64,000 bases of DNA from assembly GCF_002850745.1 (NCBI RefSeq), contig NZ_KZ559468.1, positions 475,109-539,108 of the forward strand. Direction: 5' to 3'. Source of the DNA: Nonomuraea indica (GTDB lineage: Bacteria; Actinomycetota; Actinomycetes; Streptosporangiales; Streptosporangiaceae). This document shows, piece by piece, positions 8,083 to 16,281 of the stretch. The notes beneath the pieces are model-generated. The model did not search any database. It saw only the letters and a program-made list of their open reading frames with translations, and was not told the origin of the DNA. Both the position numbers and the translations under genes were made by a program. How positions within the stretch are numbered: position 1 is the stretch's first letter; every line of letters begins with the position of its first letter.

Positions 8083-9255
8083 ATGGAGACAACAGTGAAG
8101 ACGCGCCTGGTCGAGGTCGTCGTCCCGGTCCACAACGAGCAACGGGCGCTACGGGAGAGCGTCACCCGGTTGCACGGTTACCTCACCGGCACGTTCCCGT
8201 ACGGCTTCCGCATCACGATCGCGGACAACGCCAGCTCCGACGGCACCTGGCACGTCGCCCGGGGGCTCGCGGCGGAGCTGCCGCACGTACGGGCCGTCCA
8301 CCTCGACGCCAAGGGCCGGGGCAGGGCGCTGCGCCACGTCTGGTCGGCCAGCGACGCGGACGTCGTCAGCTACATGGACGTGGACCTGTCCACCGACCTC
8401 GACGCCTTCCTGCCGCTGGTCGCACCGCTGTTGTCCGGCCACAGCGACCTGGCCATCGGCACCCGGCTGGCCAGGACGTCGCGGGTGGTGCGCGGGCCCA
8501 GGCGCGAGTTCATCTCCCGCTCGTACAACCTGTTGCTCCGCTCGCTGATGGGGGCGCGGTTCTCCGACGCCCAGTGCGGGTTCAAGGCCGCGCGCACGGA
8601 GGTCGCGCACGCCCTGCTGCCCGCGGTGGAGGACGAGGAGTGGTTCTTCGACACCGAGCTGCTGCTGCTCGCCGAGGGGGCCGGGCTGCGCATCCACGAG
8701 GTGCCCGTCGACTGGGTCGACGACCCCGACAGCCGCGTGGACGTCCTGCGCACCGCCCTCGACGACCTGCGCGGCATGGCCAGGGTCGCCCGCCGGACGC
8801 TGTGGGGGGCGGCCCGCCTGCCCGTGCCGCCGCCGGTGCGGGAGGCGCGGCTGCCGCGCGGCATGGCGCGGCAGCTGCCCAGGTTCGCCGTCGTGGGCGT
8901 GGCCAGCACGCTGGCCTACCTGGCGCTGTTCTCGCTGCTGCGGCAGGGGGTGCCCGCCCTGACGGCGAACGCGGTGGCGCTCCTCGTCACCGCCGTGGCC
9001 AACACCGCCGCCAACCGCCGCTTCACCTTCGGCGTGACCGGCTCGGCAGGGGCGCTGCGGCACCAGGTCGAAGGGCTGGTCGCGTTCCTCGTCGGGCTGG
9101 CCCTCACCACCGGCGGGCTGGCCCTGCTGCCCGCCGGCGTCTCGCACGGGGTGGAGCTCGCGGCGGTCATCACCGCCAACGCCCTGGCCACCCTGATGCG
9201 CTTCCTGCTGCTGCGCGTGTGGGTCTTCAACCCGAGGCGGAGGCAGGGCCGGTGA
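8083..9255 (+). CDS. Glycosyltransferase family 2 fused to a GtrA membrane domain
   Basis: 390 residues. The N-terminal GT-A domain (about 8-235) has VPVHNEQRALRESV, ITIADNASSDGTW and the metal-binding VSYMDVDLSTDLDAF segment. Four hydrophobic helices in the C-terminal 120 residues (FAVVGVASTLAYLALFSLL ... RFLLLRVWVFNP) match GtrA. Such fusions usually make or flip polyprenyl-phosphate-linked sugars (dolichyl-phosphate mannose/glucose synthase-like) for envelope glycosylation. It is coupled by a GTGA overlap to a GT39 transferase, the probable user of that lipid-linked sugar. Confidence 0.88.
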   Translation: METTVKTRLVEVVVPVHNEQRALRESVTRLHGYLTGTFPYGFRITIADNASSDGTWHVARGLAAELPHVRAVHLDAKGRGRALRHVWSASDADVVSYMDVDLSTDLDAFLPLVAPLLSGHSDLAIGTRLARTSRVVRGPRREFISRSYNLLLRSLMGARFSDAQCGFKAARTEVAHALLPAVEDEEWFFDTELLLLAEGAGLRIHEVPVDWVDDPDSRVDVLRTALDDLRGMARVARRTLWGAARLPVPPPVREARLPRGMARQLPRFAVVGVASTLAYLALFSLLRQGVPALTANAVALLVTAVANTAANRRFTFGVTGSAGALRHQVEGLVAFLVGLALTTGGLALLPAGVSHGVELAAVITANALATLMRFLLLRVWVFNPRRRQGR

Positions 9256-11252
9256 CCGCCACCCTGACCGGGCCGGCGCCCGGGCCCGCGCACCGCCGTG
9301 CCTCGCTCGCCGGCCGGATCCTGCTCGGCGGCGGCGACACCCCCCGCTGGTCGCGGCCCGCGCTGTGCGGCGTGCTGGCCGCCGCGTTCGCGCTGTACGC
9401 CTGGGCGCTCAGCGGCGACGCGAACGCCTACTACGCCGCCGCCATCCGGTCCGGCACCACGAGCTGGAAGGCGTTCTTCTTCGGCGCGCTCGACGCCGGC
9501 TCGTTCATCACGGTGGACAAGCCGCCGCTGGCACTGTGGGTCATGGGCCTGTCGGCGCGGATCTTCGGGTACGGCACCTACAGCATGCTGCTCCCGCAGG
9601 CGGTCGCCGGCGCGGCCACCGTCGCGCTGGTCCACTCGGCGGTCCGGCGCGGCCTCGGCCCCGGCCCGTACGCGCACGCCGCGGCTCTCGTGGCGGCCGT
9701 CGTCATGACGCTGACGCCCATCACCGTGGCGATCAACCGGGACAACAACCCCGACACGCTTCTCGTCCTGCTGCTCGTGGCGGCCGGCTGGTGCTGCCTG
9801 GAGGCGCTGCGCGCCGGCCGCTCGCGCCTGCTGCTGGTGTGCGCGCTGCTCGTCGGCCTGGCGTTCCACACCAAGATGCTGCAGGCGTACGTGGCGGTGC
9901 CCGCCTTCGCGCTGGCCTACCTGGTGTGCGCGCGGACGCCGCTCGTCCGGCGGTTCGGCCACCTGCTGGCCGCCGGGACGGTGCTGGTCGCGGCCAGCGC
10001 CTGGTGGATGGTGATCGTGGACCTGTGGCCCGCCGACTCCCGCCCGTACATCGGCGGCTCCACCGACAACTCCGTGTGGGACCTGGTCATCGGCTACAAC
10101 GGCCTCGGACGGATCTTCGGCCAGGGCGGCGGGTCCGGCGGGTTCGGCGGCGGCGCGTCCTTCGGCGGCGCCTCCGGGGCCGGGCGGCTGTTCAACGACG
10201 TCATGGCGGGCCAGATCTCGTGGCTGCTGCCGTTCTGCGTGCCGGCGCTGGCCCTTGCGGCGGTGTCGGGCTGGTCGTGGTGGCGTGCCCGCAGGGCGGC
10301 CGCGACGCCCGTGTCGTCGGTGCTGCGCCAGCCGGGCGCGCCGTGGCTCATGTGGGGGGTCTGGCTGGCCGTCCACTTCGCGGTGTTCAGCTTCTCCAGC
10401 GGCACCTTCCACCCGTACTACACGACGGCGATGGCCCCGGCCGTGGCGGCGCTCACCGGGATGGGCGCGGTCCTCATGTGGCGGGTTCACCGGCACTCCC
10501 GCGCCTGGTGGTGGGTGCTGCCGCTGGCGGTCGCGGTCACCGGAGGCTGGTCGTTCACCGTGCTGCGCCGCACCCCCGACTGGCTGCCGTGGCTCGCCTG
10601 GGCCGTGCTCGCCGCCACCGTGCTCGCCACGGCCGGGCTCGTCCTGGCCCGGACGGGCCGGGGCGCCCTGACGCGGCCGGCCGTGGGCGTGCTGCCGTTC
10701 GTGCTGGTGGCGGGGCTCGCCGGGCCGGCGGCGTACGCGGTGACGCCGTTGCGGTCGCCGGTCAACGGCACGAACCCGACCGCCGGCCCCGCCACGGGCG
10801 GCATCCCGGGACGGCCGGGCGGTCCGGGCACTCCGGGCGGCCCAGGGATGCGCCCCGGTGAACCGCCCTCCGGTCCCGGACAGGACAGCAGGACGGGCCG
10901 GCCGGCCGGCGGGTTCGGCGGCGAGCCCGACGGCGCGCTCGTCGCCTATCTGAAGGCGAACCGGGGGACGGCCGCATGGCTCGTCGCCGTCGGCAGCGCC
11001 CAGCAGGCGTCCGGCCTCATCCTGGCCACCGGCGAACCGGTCATCGCGATGGGCGGCTTCACCGGCCGTGACCCCGCCATGACCGTCGCCCGCCTGCAGC
11101 GCCTCGTCGCCTCCGGGCGCCTGCGGTACGTGCTGACGGGCGGCGGTGGCGGCCCGGGCCGCGGCGACAGCGAGGTCACCGCCTGGGTTCAGCGGAACTG
11201 CGCGGCCGTGACCGGCCACGACGGCCTCCACGACTGTTCGGCAGCCGGGTGA
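9252..11252 (+). CDS. Glycosyltransferase family 39 (PMT/ArnT-type) membrane protein
   Basis: 666 residues with a GTG start. About 11 membrane segments. Family features: the first extracytoplasmic loop DANAYYAAAIRSG and FITVDKPPLALWVMGLSARIFGYG, and later NRDNNPDTLLVLLLVAAGW. A glycine-rich loop (GGGSGGFGGGASFGGAS) and a Gly/Pro-rich linker (GGIPGRPGGPGTPGGPG) precede a C-terminal extracytoplasmic domain with GGGGGPGRGDSEVTAWV. GT39 enzymes transfer a sugar from a polyprenyl phosphate to protein or glycolipid outside the membrane. The GT2/GT39 pair resembles Bacillus YkcC/YkcB. Acceptor unknown. Confidence 0.88.
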   Translation: MTATLTGPAPGPAHRRASLAGRILLGGGDTPRWSRPALCGVLAAAFALYAWALSGDANAYYAAAIRSGTTSWKAFFFGALDAGSFITVDKPPLALWVMGLSARIFGYGTYSMLLPQAVAGAATVALVHSAVRRGLGPGPYAHAAALVAAVVMTLTPITVAINRDNNPDTLLVLLLVAAGWCCLEALRAGRSRLLLVCALLVGLAFHTKMLQAYVAVPAFALAYLVCARTPLVRRFGHLLAAGTVLVAASAWWMVIVDLWPADSRPYIGGSTDNSVWDLVIGYNGLGRIFGQGGGSGGFGGGASFGGASGAGRLFNDVMAGQISWLLPFCVPALALAAVSGWSWWRARRAAATPVSSVLRQPGAPWLMWGVWLAVHFAVFSFSSGTFHPYYTTAMAPAVAALTGMGAVLMWRVHRHSRAWWWVLPLAVAVTGGWSFTVLRRTPDWLPWLAWAVLAATVLATAGLVLARTGRGALTRPAVGVLPFVLVAGLAGPAAYAVTPLRSPVNGTNPTAGPATGGIPGRPGGPGTPGGPGMRPGEPPSGPGQDSRTGRPAGGFGGEPDGALVAYLKANRGTAAWLVAVGSAQQASGLILATGEPVIAMGGFTGRDPAMTVARLQRLVASGRLRYVLTGGGGGPGRGDSEVTAWVQRNCAAVTGHDGLHDCSAAG

Positions 11253-11291
11253 CGCCCCGGATGTCCCGCCGTGGGCCGATAAGCTTGGCCG

Positions 11292-11909
11292 GTGCGGAGT
11301 ACGACCCGGGCCGAGCAGGCCGACCAGCGCAGAGCCGAGCTGCTCGAGGCCACCCGCAAGGTGGTGCTCGAACGCGGCCTGGCCAACACCCGGATCGCCG
11401 ACATCGCCAAGTCGATCAACGTCAGCGGCGGGCTCATCCACTACCACTTCGCCACCAAGGACGAGCTGATCACCGCCATGCTCAGGGCCACGCTCGACAT
11501 CGAGAGCGCCCGGCTCGACGAGCTCGCCGCCGGGCCCGGCACCGCGGTGGAGCGCCTGGACCGGGTGCTGCAGTACTACATCCCGGAATCCAGGTCCGAC
11601 CAGAGCTGGCTGCTGTGGATCGACGCCTGGAACACCGCGCTGCGTGAGCCCGCCGTCAACGGCATCATGCTGGAGCTGGAGACGGCCTGGCTGGACGCGC
11701 TGGCCCGGGTGCTGGCCGACGGCACCCGGACGGGCGAGTTCGCCTGCGACGACCCGGCGGGCGCGGCCGAGCGCATCGACGCCATGCTGGACGGCCTCGT
11801 GATCCGCTACACCCTGCACCCCACGGTCCTCAGCCGTTCCCGCCTGCTCGACCACGCCCGCACGGCCGCCGCCCGGGAGGCGGGCATCTCACCCGACGCC
11901 TTCGCCTGA
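11292..11909 (+). CDS. TetR-family transcriptional regulator
   Basis: 205 residues, GTG start. The N-terminal helix-turn-helix occupies about residues 12-58 (RAELLEATRKVVLERGLANTRIADIAKSINVSGGLIHYHFATKDELI). The ligand-binding C-terminal part resembles BetI/TetR_C_6 types. It follows the glycosyltransferase by 39 bases on the same strand and may be cotranscribed. Target and ligand unknown. Confidence 0.9.
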   Translation: MRSTTRAEQADQRRAELLEATRKVVLERGLANTRIADIAKSINVSGGLIHYHFATKDELITAMLRATLDIESARLDELAAGPGTAVERLDRVLQYYIPESRSDQSWLLWIDAWNTALREPAVNGIMLELETAWLDALARVLADGTRTGEFACDDPAGAAERIDAMLDGLVIRYTLHPTVLSRSRLLDHARTAAAREAGISPDAFA

Positions 11910-11936
11910 CAGCGCGTACGGCCCGCCCCCGCCTTA

Positions 11937-11964
11937 CGCGCGGGCTGGGCGACCTTCCCGCGCG
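11937..11964 (+). terminator. Hairpin after the tetR gene
   Basis: 8-base arms CGCGCGGG / CCCGCGCG around a 12-base loop, 28 bases past the tetR stop, without a T-run. Consistent with the GC-rich hairpin terminators of actinomycetes. Confidence 0.45.
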
Positions 11965-12056
11965 GGGGCTGGGCAACGGCCGCTCGACCACGCGCTGCGG
12001 GCCCGGGTCCTGGGGCGGCGAGGACGCGCCCGCTTCGGGGCGCGCCGGCTCGCCGG

Positions 12057-12323
12057 TCAGGCGGGCAGGGCCGCGAGAAGGAAGGCGAGGCGGGCGGCGG
12101 CGGCCTCCACGTCGTCGGTGGTGCCGAGCCGGTAGCCCCACGAGGTGACGAAGCTGCCGTCGTCCGAGCAGGTCACGCTCTCGGCGAGGGTGGCGGAGAA
12201 GCGGTTGCGCACCGACACGTACGCGGGGTCGCTCGCCAGCGCCAGGCTCTGGATGGTGAGGTCGGCATGACGACCGGCACACCACGCGAACCGCTCCAGG
12301 CTGAGCGCGGTATCAAGCATCAT
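12057..12323 (-). CDS. Small unknown protein of the XRE regulator locus
   Basis: 88 residues starting MMLDTALSLERFAWCAG. The start has a very good ribosome-binding site (GGAGGTGACGC before the ATG). Predicted mostly helical and soluble; contains SVTCSDDGSF and an Ala-rich C-terminus. I do not recognise the family. It lies 70 bases downstream of the XRE regulator on the same strand with its own CAATTGCGCG element in between, so it may be a target of that regulator. DUF397 proteins often occupy this place next to DUF5753-type regulators, but this sequence does not look like DUF397. Confidence 0.7.
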   Translation of the reverse strand: MMLDTALSLERFAWCAGRHADLTIQSLALASDPAYVSVRNRFSATLAESVTCSDDGSFVTSWGYRLGTTDDVEAAAARLAFLLAALPA

Positions 12324-12381
12324 GCGTCACCTCCGCAACGTTCTCGCGACAGAATTGCACGATCTTGTGGAGGCGGGCAAG

Positions 12382-12391
12382 CAATTGCGCG
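12382..12391. promoter_or_regulatory. CAATTGCGCG element, copy 1 (before the 88-residue gene)
   Basis: Decamer CAATTGCGCG in the 70-base gap between the XRE stop and the small gene's start. It is one of three identical decamers in about 1.2 kb, all between genes of this locus. CAATTG is rare by chance in DNA this GC-rich. Candidate operator half-site for the adjacent XRE protein. Confidence 0.5.
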
Positions 12392-12393
12392 GA

Positions 12394-13245
12394 TTAAGAG
12401 ACGGATTGTTTGCGGTAATCGTCAAGAATGCGGAGGATCACGTCGCGTCCCGGCTCGTCGAACGCCGCCACCTTGGCGTAGTCGTCGAAGGCGCGGATGT
12501 AGAAGGCGATGTCGTCGGGATCGCGCAGGACGAGGTCCTTGGTCATGGTGGCGACGCCGACCATGCCCTCGTTGTAGATCCAGAATCCGTTGACGGGAGC
12601 CGAGGGCAGCTCGGCGCCGAAGGGGATGACGCCGAACTCGACGTTGGGCAGGCTGCTGACGGCGATCAGGCGGTCGAGCTGGCCGCGCATGACGTCGACC
12701 GGGGCGAGCCGGGTGCGCAGCGCCGACTCGGGCAGCACGAACCTGAACGTCCGGCTCCGGTCGTAGAGGATCTCCTGCCGCTGCATCCGCACCCGTACGG
12801 CCGCGTCGATCTGCTCGGGGGCGCTGTAGAGGCGTCTGACCTTGCGGAAGATGTGCCGGGAGTACTCGGCGGTCTGCAGCAGCCCGACCACGATGTTCGG
12901 CTCGAAGACCCGGAACAGCCTGGTGCGGGCCTCCAGGTCGCGGATGTCCTCCTGGAGGGCGGCCAGGCCGCTGCGGTGGCGCTGCTTCCAGTCGTCGTGC
13001 CGTTCGAGCAGCGCGATGGCCTGCGCGATCAGCTCGTCCGCGGCCTCGGGCGGGGCGTGTACGGCCTGCGCCCACACGACGACGTCGTCCTCCGTCGCCG
13101 TCTGCCGGGCGTTCTCCAGGCGGGAGACCTTCGAGGGCTGCCAGCGCAGCCGCTCGGCCAGGTCCTTGCCCGACAGGTGGGCGGCCTCGCGCAGCGCACG
13201 GAGCTGGTTGCCGAGGTCGACGCGCGCCTGCTGAAAGGACGTCAC
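12394..13245 (-). CDS. XRE-family regulator with DUF5753 (Scr1-type) effector domain
   Basis: 283 residues. N-terminal helix-turn-helix about 8-65 (LGNQLRALREAAHLSGKDLAERL, RWQPSKVSRLENARQTATEDDV). The C-terminal DUF5753-type domain runs from about 95 to 275, with LFRVFEPNIVVGLLQTAEYSRHIF, RMQRQEILYD and GVIPFGAELPSAPVNGFWIYNE. These regulators are abundant in Streptomyces-like bacteria, usually next to small DUF397-type partners, and several affect differentiation or antibiotic production. Here the small neighbours are an 86- and an 88-residue protein instead. A CAATTGCGCG element lies 46-56 bases upstream. Confidence 0.92.
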   Translation of the reverse strand: MTSFQQARVDLGNQLRALREAAHLSGKDLAERLRWQPSKVSRLENARQTATEDDVVVWAQAVHAPPEAADELIAQAIALLERHDDWKQRHRSGLAALQEDIRDLEARTRLFRVFEPNIVVGLLQTAEYSRHIFRKVRRLYSAPEQIDAAVRVRMQRQEILYDRSRTFRFVLPESALRTRLAPVDVMRGQLDRLIAVSSLPNVEFGVIPFGAELPSAPVNGFWIYNEGMVGVATMTKDLVLRDPDDIAFYIRAFDDYAKVAAFDEPGRDVILRILDDYRKQSVS

Positions 13246-13291
13246 GCGGCAAGAGGCTAGACCCGCTCCCGCCGATCATGCCAGGGGCAGT

Positions 13292-13301
13292 CGCGCAATT
13301 G
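13292..13301. promoter_or_regulatory. CAATTGCGCG element, copy 2 (before the XRE gene)
   Basis: CGCGCAATTG on the top strand, i.e. CAATTGCGCG in the direction of the XRE gene, 46 bases before its start and a few bases after the stop of the 86-residue gene. Candidate autoregulatory half-site. Confidence 0.5.
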
Positions 13302-13304
13302 TGA

Positions 13305-13565
13305 TCAAGTGGTGGCGGATGGTGGCGGGCCGGGCGCGGGGGACGGGACCGCCGGCGAGTCGGACAGCACCCGGCGGGCGATCTGCGTGATCAGCTCCCG
13401 TGGCACCTCGACCGCCGCCTCGCCGTCGAGCACGTCCCGCAGGTCGGCCAGCGCCTCGGGGTCGGTGACCTGCAGCCCCTGCACGACGATCGTGCCGCGG
13501 TCGGTCTCGTAGAGGGTGGGGCAGGCGCCCGCCTCCGAGGTGGAGCCGAGGAACCGCATGCGCAT
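13305..13565 (-). CDS. Small unknown protein upstream of the XRE regulator
   Basis: 86 residues starting MRMRFLGSTSEAGACPTLYE. ATG at 13565 is supported by a GAGAAGGG sequence 7-14 bases upstream; the open frame extends further but without a better start. I recall similar short proteins (FLGSTSE..ACPTLY.TDRGT.VVQG) beside DUF5753-type regulators in related actinomycetes. Pattern: a beta-rich N-terminus, an acidic helix (DPEALADLRDVLDGEAAVEVP), and a proline-rich tail. Function unknown; possibly the cognate partner of the downstream regulator, as DUF397 proteins are elsewhere. Confidence 0.75.
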   Translation of the reverse strand: MRMRFLGSTSEAGACPTLYETDRGTIVVQGLQVTDPEALADLRDVLDGEAAVEVPRELITQIARRVLSDSPAVPSPAPGPPPSATT

Positions 13566-13593
13566 GGAGAGCCCTTCTCTCAGCGGAGATCTG

Positions 13594-13609
13594 CAATTGC
13601 GCGCAATTG
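13594..13609. promoter_or_regulatory. Perfect CAATTGCGCGCAATTG palindrome (head of the XRE locus)
   Basis: A 16-bp perfect palindrome made of two overlapping CAATTGCGCG half-sites, 29 bases upstream of the 86-residue gene. The surrounding AT-rich DNA (13610-13660) is the likely promoter. It is the strongest of the three copies, as expected for the main operator of the locus. Confidence 0.6.
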
Positions 13610-13733
13610 TACGGCCATAAAGGGCAAAGTTGATCGTTCTACGAGAAACCGTCATATAAGACGCGCTTGGCTCGTGTTGCTGACAGATCCGGAACTCCGT
13701 CCACCACGGGACGGCGCTCCCGCGCGGTGCGAC

Positions 13734-14540
13734 TCAGCCCAGCGCCTGCATGAACGGCAGGAACTGCCGGGACCGGTCACCGGGCGGCAGCCCGTCACGC
13801 GCCATGAGCGACACCGCCCACGGCTCGCCCATGCCGTGCGCCTCGGCCCACCCGATCAGGTCCGCCTGCGCCACGTCGATGTCCATCCGCACCTCGCCCC
13901 CGGCGTGCAGGGCGAGGTCGCCGATCAGCGCCTGCGCGGTCGCCAGGTCCCGGGCCACCACGGGGCCGATGACGACGTCGCCGTCGTTGCGCCAGCAGTG
14001 CCCGAACCCGCCGTCGGCGACGAGCACCCGCTCGCCGAAGCCGGCCATGCGCCGCAGCAGCGCCGACCGGTCGGCGCCGAACACCTCGGCGTCGAGCGCC
14101 AGGATCATGCCGAGGTCGTCGTCGGTGGCCGGCCGGGTCCGGCCGGACGGCTCTCCCCGGAAGACGCCGGTGTGCTTGACGACCCGGCTCAGGACGCGGA
14201 AGCCGAGCTGCTCGTAGAGGGGGCGGCCGGCGTCGGTGGCGTGCAGCGAGACCGTGCGCTCGCCGGCCTCGGCCAGCACGTGCTCCATCAGCTTGCGCGC
14301 CAGCCCCTGGCGGGCGTAGCGGGAGGCGGTCAGCACCATGCTGATCACCGCGTGGTCGTGGCCGTAGCGGGTCAGGACGTTGGTCGCCGCGAGCCCGTCG
14401 CCGTCGGGCGCGTCGATGCCGTAGCCCTCGCCCACGTCGAGCAGCAGCCCCCACTTGTGCCGCTCCGGCCCCCAGTCGCGGCTCTCGGCCAGCCGGGAGC
14501 ACGCGTCGAGGTCGTCGAGGGTCAGACGGCGGATCAGCAT
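13734..14540 (-). CDS. GNAT-family N-acetyltransferase
   Basis: 268 residues. The acetyl-CoA-binding motif A is VLTASRYARQGLARKLMEHVL, followed by VSLHATDAGRPLYEQLGFRVLSR, typical of GNAT. A second, degenerate domain fills the C-terminal half (GHCWRNDGDVVIGPVVARD), resembling the two-domain GNAT proteins with an Acetyltransf_18 C-terminus. The ATG at 14540 was chosen because GGAAGGA lies 8 bases upstream; an in-frame ATG at 14558 is possible. Substrate unknown. Confidence 0.85.
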   Translation of the reverse strand: MLIRRLTLDDLDACSRLAESRDWGPERHKWGLLLDVGEGYGIDAPDGDGLAATNVLTRYGHDHAVISMVLTASRYARQGLARKLMEHVLAEAGERTVSLHATDAGRPLYEQLGFRVLSRVVKHTGVFRGEPSGRTRPATDDDLGMILALDAEVFGADRSALLRRMAGFGERVLVADGGFGHCWRNDGDVVIGPVVARDLATAQALIGDLALHAGGEVRMDIDVAQADLIGWAEAHGMGEPWAVSLMARDGLPPGDRSRQFLPFMQALG

Positions 14541-14590
14541 GCGGTCATCCTTCCGCATGCCGGACCGGCGGCTCAAAGGGTTTTGCCGCC

Positions 14591-14660
14591 GCCCGCCGCC
14601 CGCCGCCCGCCGCCCGCCGCCCGCCGCCCGCCGCCCGCCGCCCGCCGCTCGCCGCCCGCC
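14591..14660 (+). repeat. Heptanucleotide microsatellite (GCCCGCC)10
   Basis: Ten consecutive 7-bp units GCCCGCC, nine perfect and one with a C-to-T change, in the 259-base gap between the GNAT start and the soxR stop. A G-rich complementary strand of this kind can form quadruplex or slipped structures. The rest of the gap (14661-14799) contains only a short CCCTG-CGG-CAGGG hairpin near 14753. Confidence 0.9.
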
Positions 14661-14799
14661 GGGCGGACGGGGACGCCCTGATCGGGTTTCCGCGGCCGCC
14701 GTACCGGACAGGATGAGGGGAGTGTGTTGTGGCGGTTGATGTGGGTGGGACAGCCCTGCGGCAGGGGTGGCCTCATCAGCCGCGACGGCACCGGCGGCG

Positions 14800-15258
14800 T
14801 CAGGCGTCCGCGAGGAGGCGGCGTGGCCCGGCGCCCTCCCCGCCGAGCCGGTCGCCCGGGTTCACCAGGGCGCACCGCTCGAACGACAGGCAGCCGCAGC
14901 CGACGCAGTCCGTGAAGAGGTCGCGCATCCGTTCCAGCCGGGCGATGCGCGCGTTCAGCTCCTCGCTCCAGCACTGCGAGGCCCGCCGCCAGAACTCCGG
15001 AGTCGGATGCGCCCCCTCCGGCAGGAAGGCGAGCACGTCGCGGATCACCGACAGCGGCATCCCGACCGTCTGCGAGGCACGGATGAAGGCCACCAGGCGC
15101 AGCGTGGAGCGGTGGTAGCGGCGCTGGTTCCCGGCGGTGCGGCGGCTGCGGATGAGGCCCTCGCGCTCGTAGAAGCGCAGCGCGGACGTGGGCACGCCGC
15201 TGCGTCCGGCCAACTCGCCGATGGTGAGCTCCTTGGCCGGAGCGGCAGGGACGGTCAT
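14800..15258 (-). CDS. soxR: Redox-sensitive transcriptional activator SoxR
   Basis: 152 residues. MerR-type helix-turn-helix (LTIGELAGRSGVPTSALRFYEREGLI), a dimerisation helix, and the [2Fe-2S] cluster motif CVGCGCLSFERC with cysteines 118, 121, 123 and 129. In actinomycetes SoxR responds to redox-active metabolites (quinones, phenazines) and controls a few oxidoreductases, monooxygenases and exporters. It is divergent from an NmrA-like NAD(P)-binding protein, a typical SoxR target, with a dyad between them. Confidence 0.95.
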   Translation of the reverse strand: MTVPAAPAKELTIGELAGRSGVPTSALRFYEREGLIRSRRTAGNQRRYHRSTLRLVAFIRASQTVGMPLSVIRDVLAFLPEGAHPTPEFWRRASQCWSEELNARIARLERMRDLFTDCVGCGCLSFERCALVNPGDRLGGEGAGPRRLLADA

Positions 15259-15270
15259 GCCGGCCAGCCT

Positions 15271-15297
15271 AACTTGACTTCAACAAAGGTTTAAGTT
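15271..15297. promoter_or_regulatory. Candidate SoxR operator between soxR and the NmrA-like gene
   Basis: Imperfect dyad with AACTT at the left and AAGTT at the right end (TTGACTTCAAC ... GTTTAAGTT), an AT-rich island between divergent genes. The TTGACT at 15274-15279 could be a -35 element. MerR/SoxR sites characteristically sit in such divergent promoters. Confidence 0.5.
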
Positions 15298-15310
15298 CGA
15301 GCATGGACCC

Positions 15311-16162
15311 ATGAACACGACAGACAAGATCTTGGTCATCGGAGCCACGGGCAACATCGGCCGGCACCTGGTGCCCCTGCTGGACGAGGCCGGTGTCCCG
15401 GTGCGGGCGCTGACCCGCGATCCCTCGCGGGCCGGGCTGCCCGGCGGTGTGGAGGCGGTGCGCGGGGACCTGACCGACCCCGAGTCCGTGGAGAAGGCGT
15501 TGCACGGCGTGAGCTCGGTGTTCCTGCTGTGGCCGTCCTTCTCGGCCGCCGGGGCGGAGCCCGTCGTCGAGGCGATCGCCCGGCACGCCCGCCGGGTCGT
15601 GTACGTCTCCGCCTTCTCCGTCCGGGACGGGGTCGACGCGGCGCAGAACGGGGTGTGGGGCCAGATCGAGGAACTGGTGCGGCGGTCCGGCGTGGAGTGG
15701 ACGTTCCTGCGGGCCGGCGGGTTCGCCACCAACACCCTCAACTGGGCCGAGCAGATCCGGACCCGCGGCGTGGTGCGCGCGCCGTACGCCGGCGCGGCGC
15801 GTTCGCTCATCCACGAGGCCGACATCGCCGCCGTGGCCTTCCGGGCGTTGACCGAGGACGGCCACGCCGGCCGCAGCCTCGTGCTCACCGGGCCGGAGAT
15901 CGTCACCCAGGCCGACCAGGTGCGCATCATCGGCGAGGTCATCGGCCGCCCGCTGCGCTTCGACGAGCAGCCCCGGGAGGAGGCCCGCGAGGAGATGATC
16001 GCCGCCTGGGGCGACCCCGCGACGGTGGACGGCGCGCTCGACCACTGGGCCTCCATCGTGGCCGAGCCGGAGCCGGTCACCACGACCGTCGAGGAGGTGA
16101 CCGGCCGCCCCGCCCGCACCTTCCGCGCGTGGGCGCACGACCACGCGGCCGACTTCCGGTAG
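15311..16162 (+). CDS. NmrA-like NAD(P)-binding protein (atypical SDR)
   Basis: 283 residues. The N-terminal dinucleotide-binding motif is ILVIGATGNIGRHLVPLLDEAG, followed by VRALTRDPSR, SVFLLWPSF and YVSAFSV. It lacks a clear Tyr-xxx-Lys catalytic pair, as in NmrA/HSCARG and quinone-reductase-2 (QOR2)-type proteins. These act as NADPH sensors or quinone reductases. It is divergent from soxR, so induction by redox-cycling compounds is likely. Confidence 0.88.
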   Translation: MNTTDKILVIGATGNIGRHLVPLLDEAGVPVRALTRDPSRAGLPGGVEAVRGDLTDPESVEKALHGVSSVFLLWPSFSAAGAEPVVEAIARHARRVVYVSAFSVRDGVDAAQNGVWGQIEELVRRSGVEWTFLRAGGFATNTLNWAEQIRTRGVVRAPYAGAARSLIHEADIAAVAFRALTEDGHAGRSLVLTGPEIVTQADQVRIIGEVIGRPLRFDEQPREEAREEMIAAWGDPATVDGALDHWASIVAEPEPVTTTVEEVTGRPARTFRAWAHDHAADFR

Positions 16163-16281
16163 GCGCGGGACGTCGCCGATGCCTGGGCGTACCGCCTTGA
16201 GAGGTCAGGGACGCGGCAGGCCGGCGGGAGCCGCACCGACACACTGGCCACCTATAGTCGTCAAACCCGGTGAGTCACACG

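Noticed and set aside
8916..11855. A 979-codon minus-strand open frame
   Set aside because: It is antisense to the GT2/GT39/tetR genes. The translated sequence is Arg/Gly/His-rich without any domain.
15271..15297. Promoter dyad taken as a possible attachment site or IS end
   Set aside because: It lies between divergent soxR and its likely target and has no transposase or duplicated counterpart in the window.
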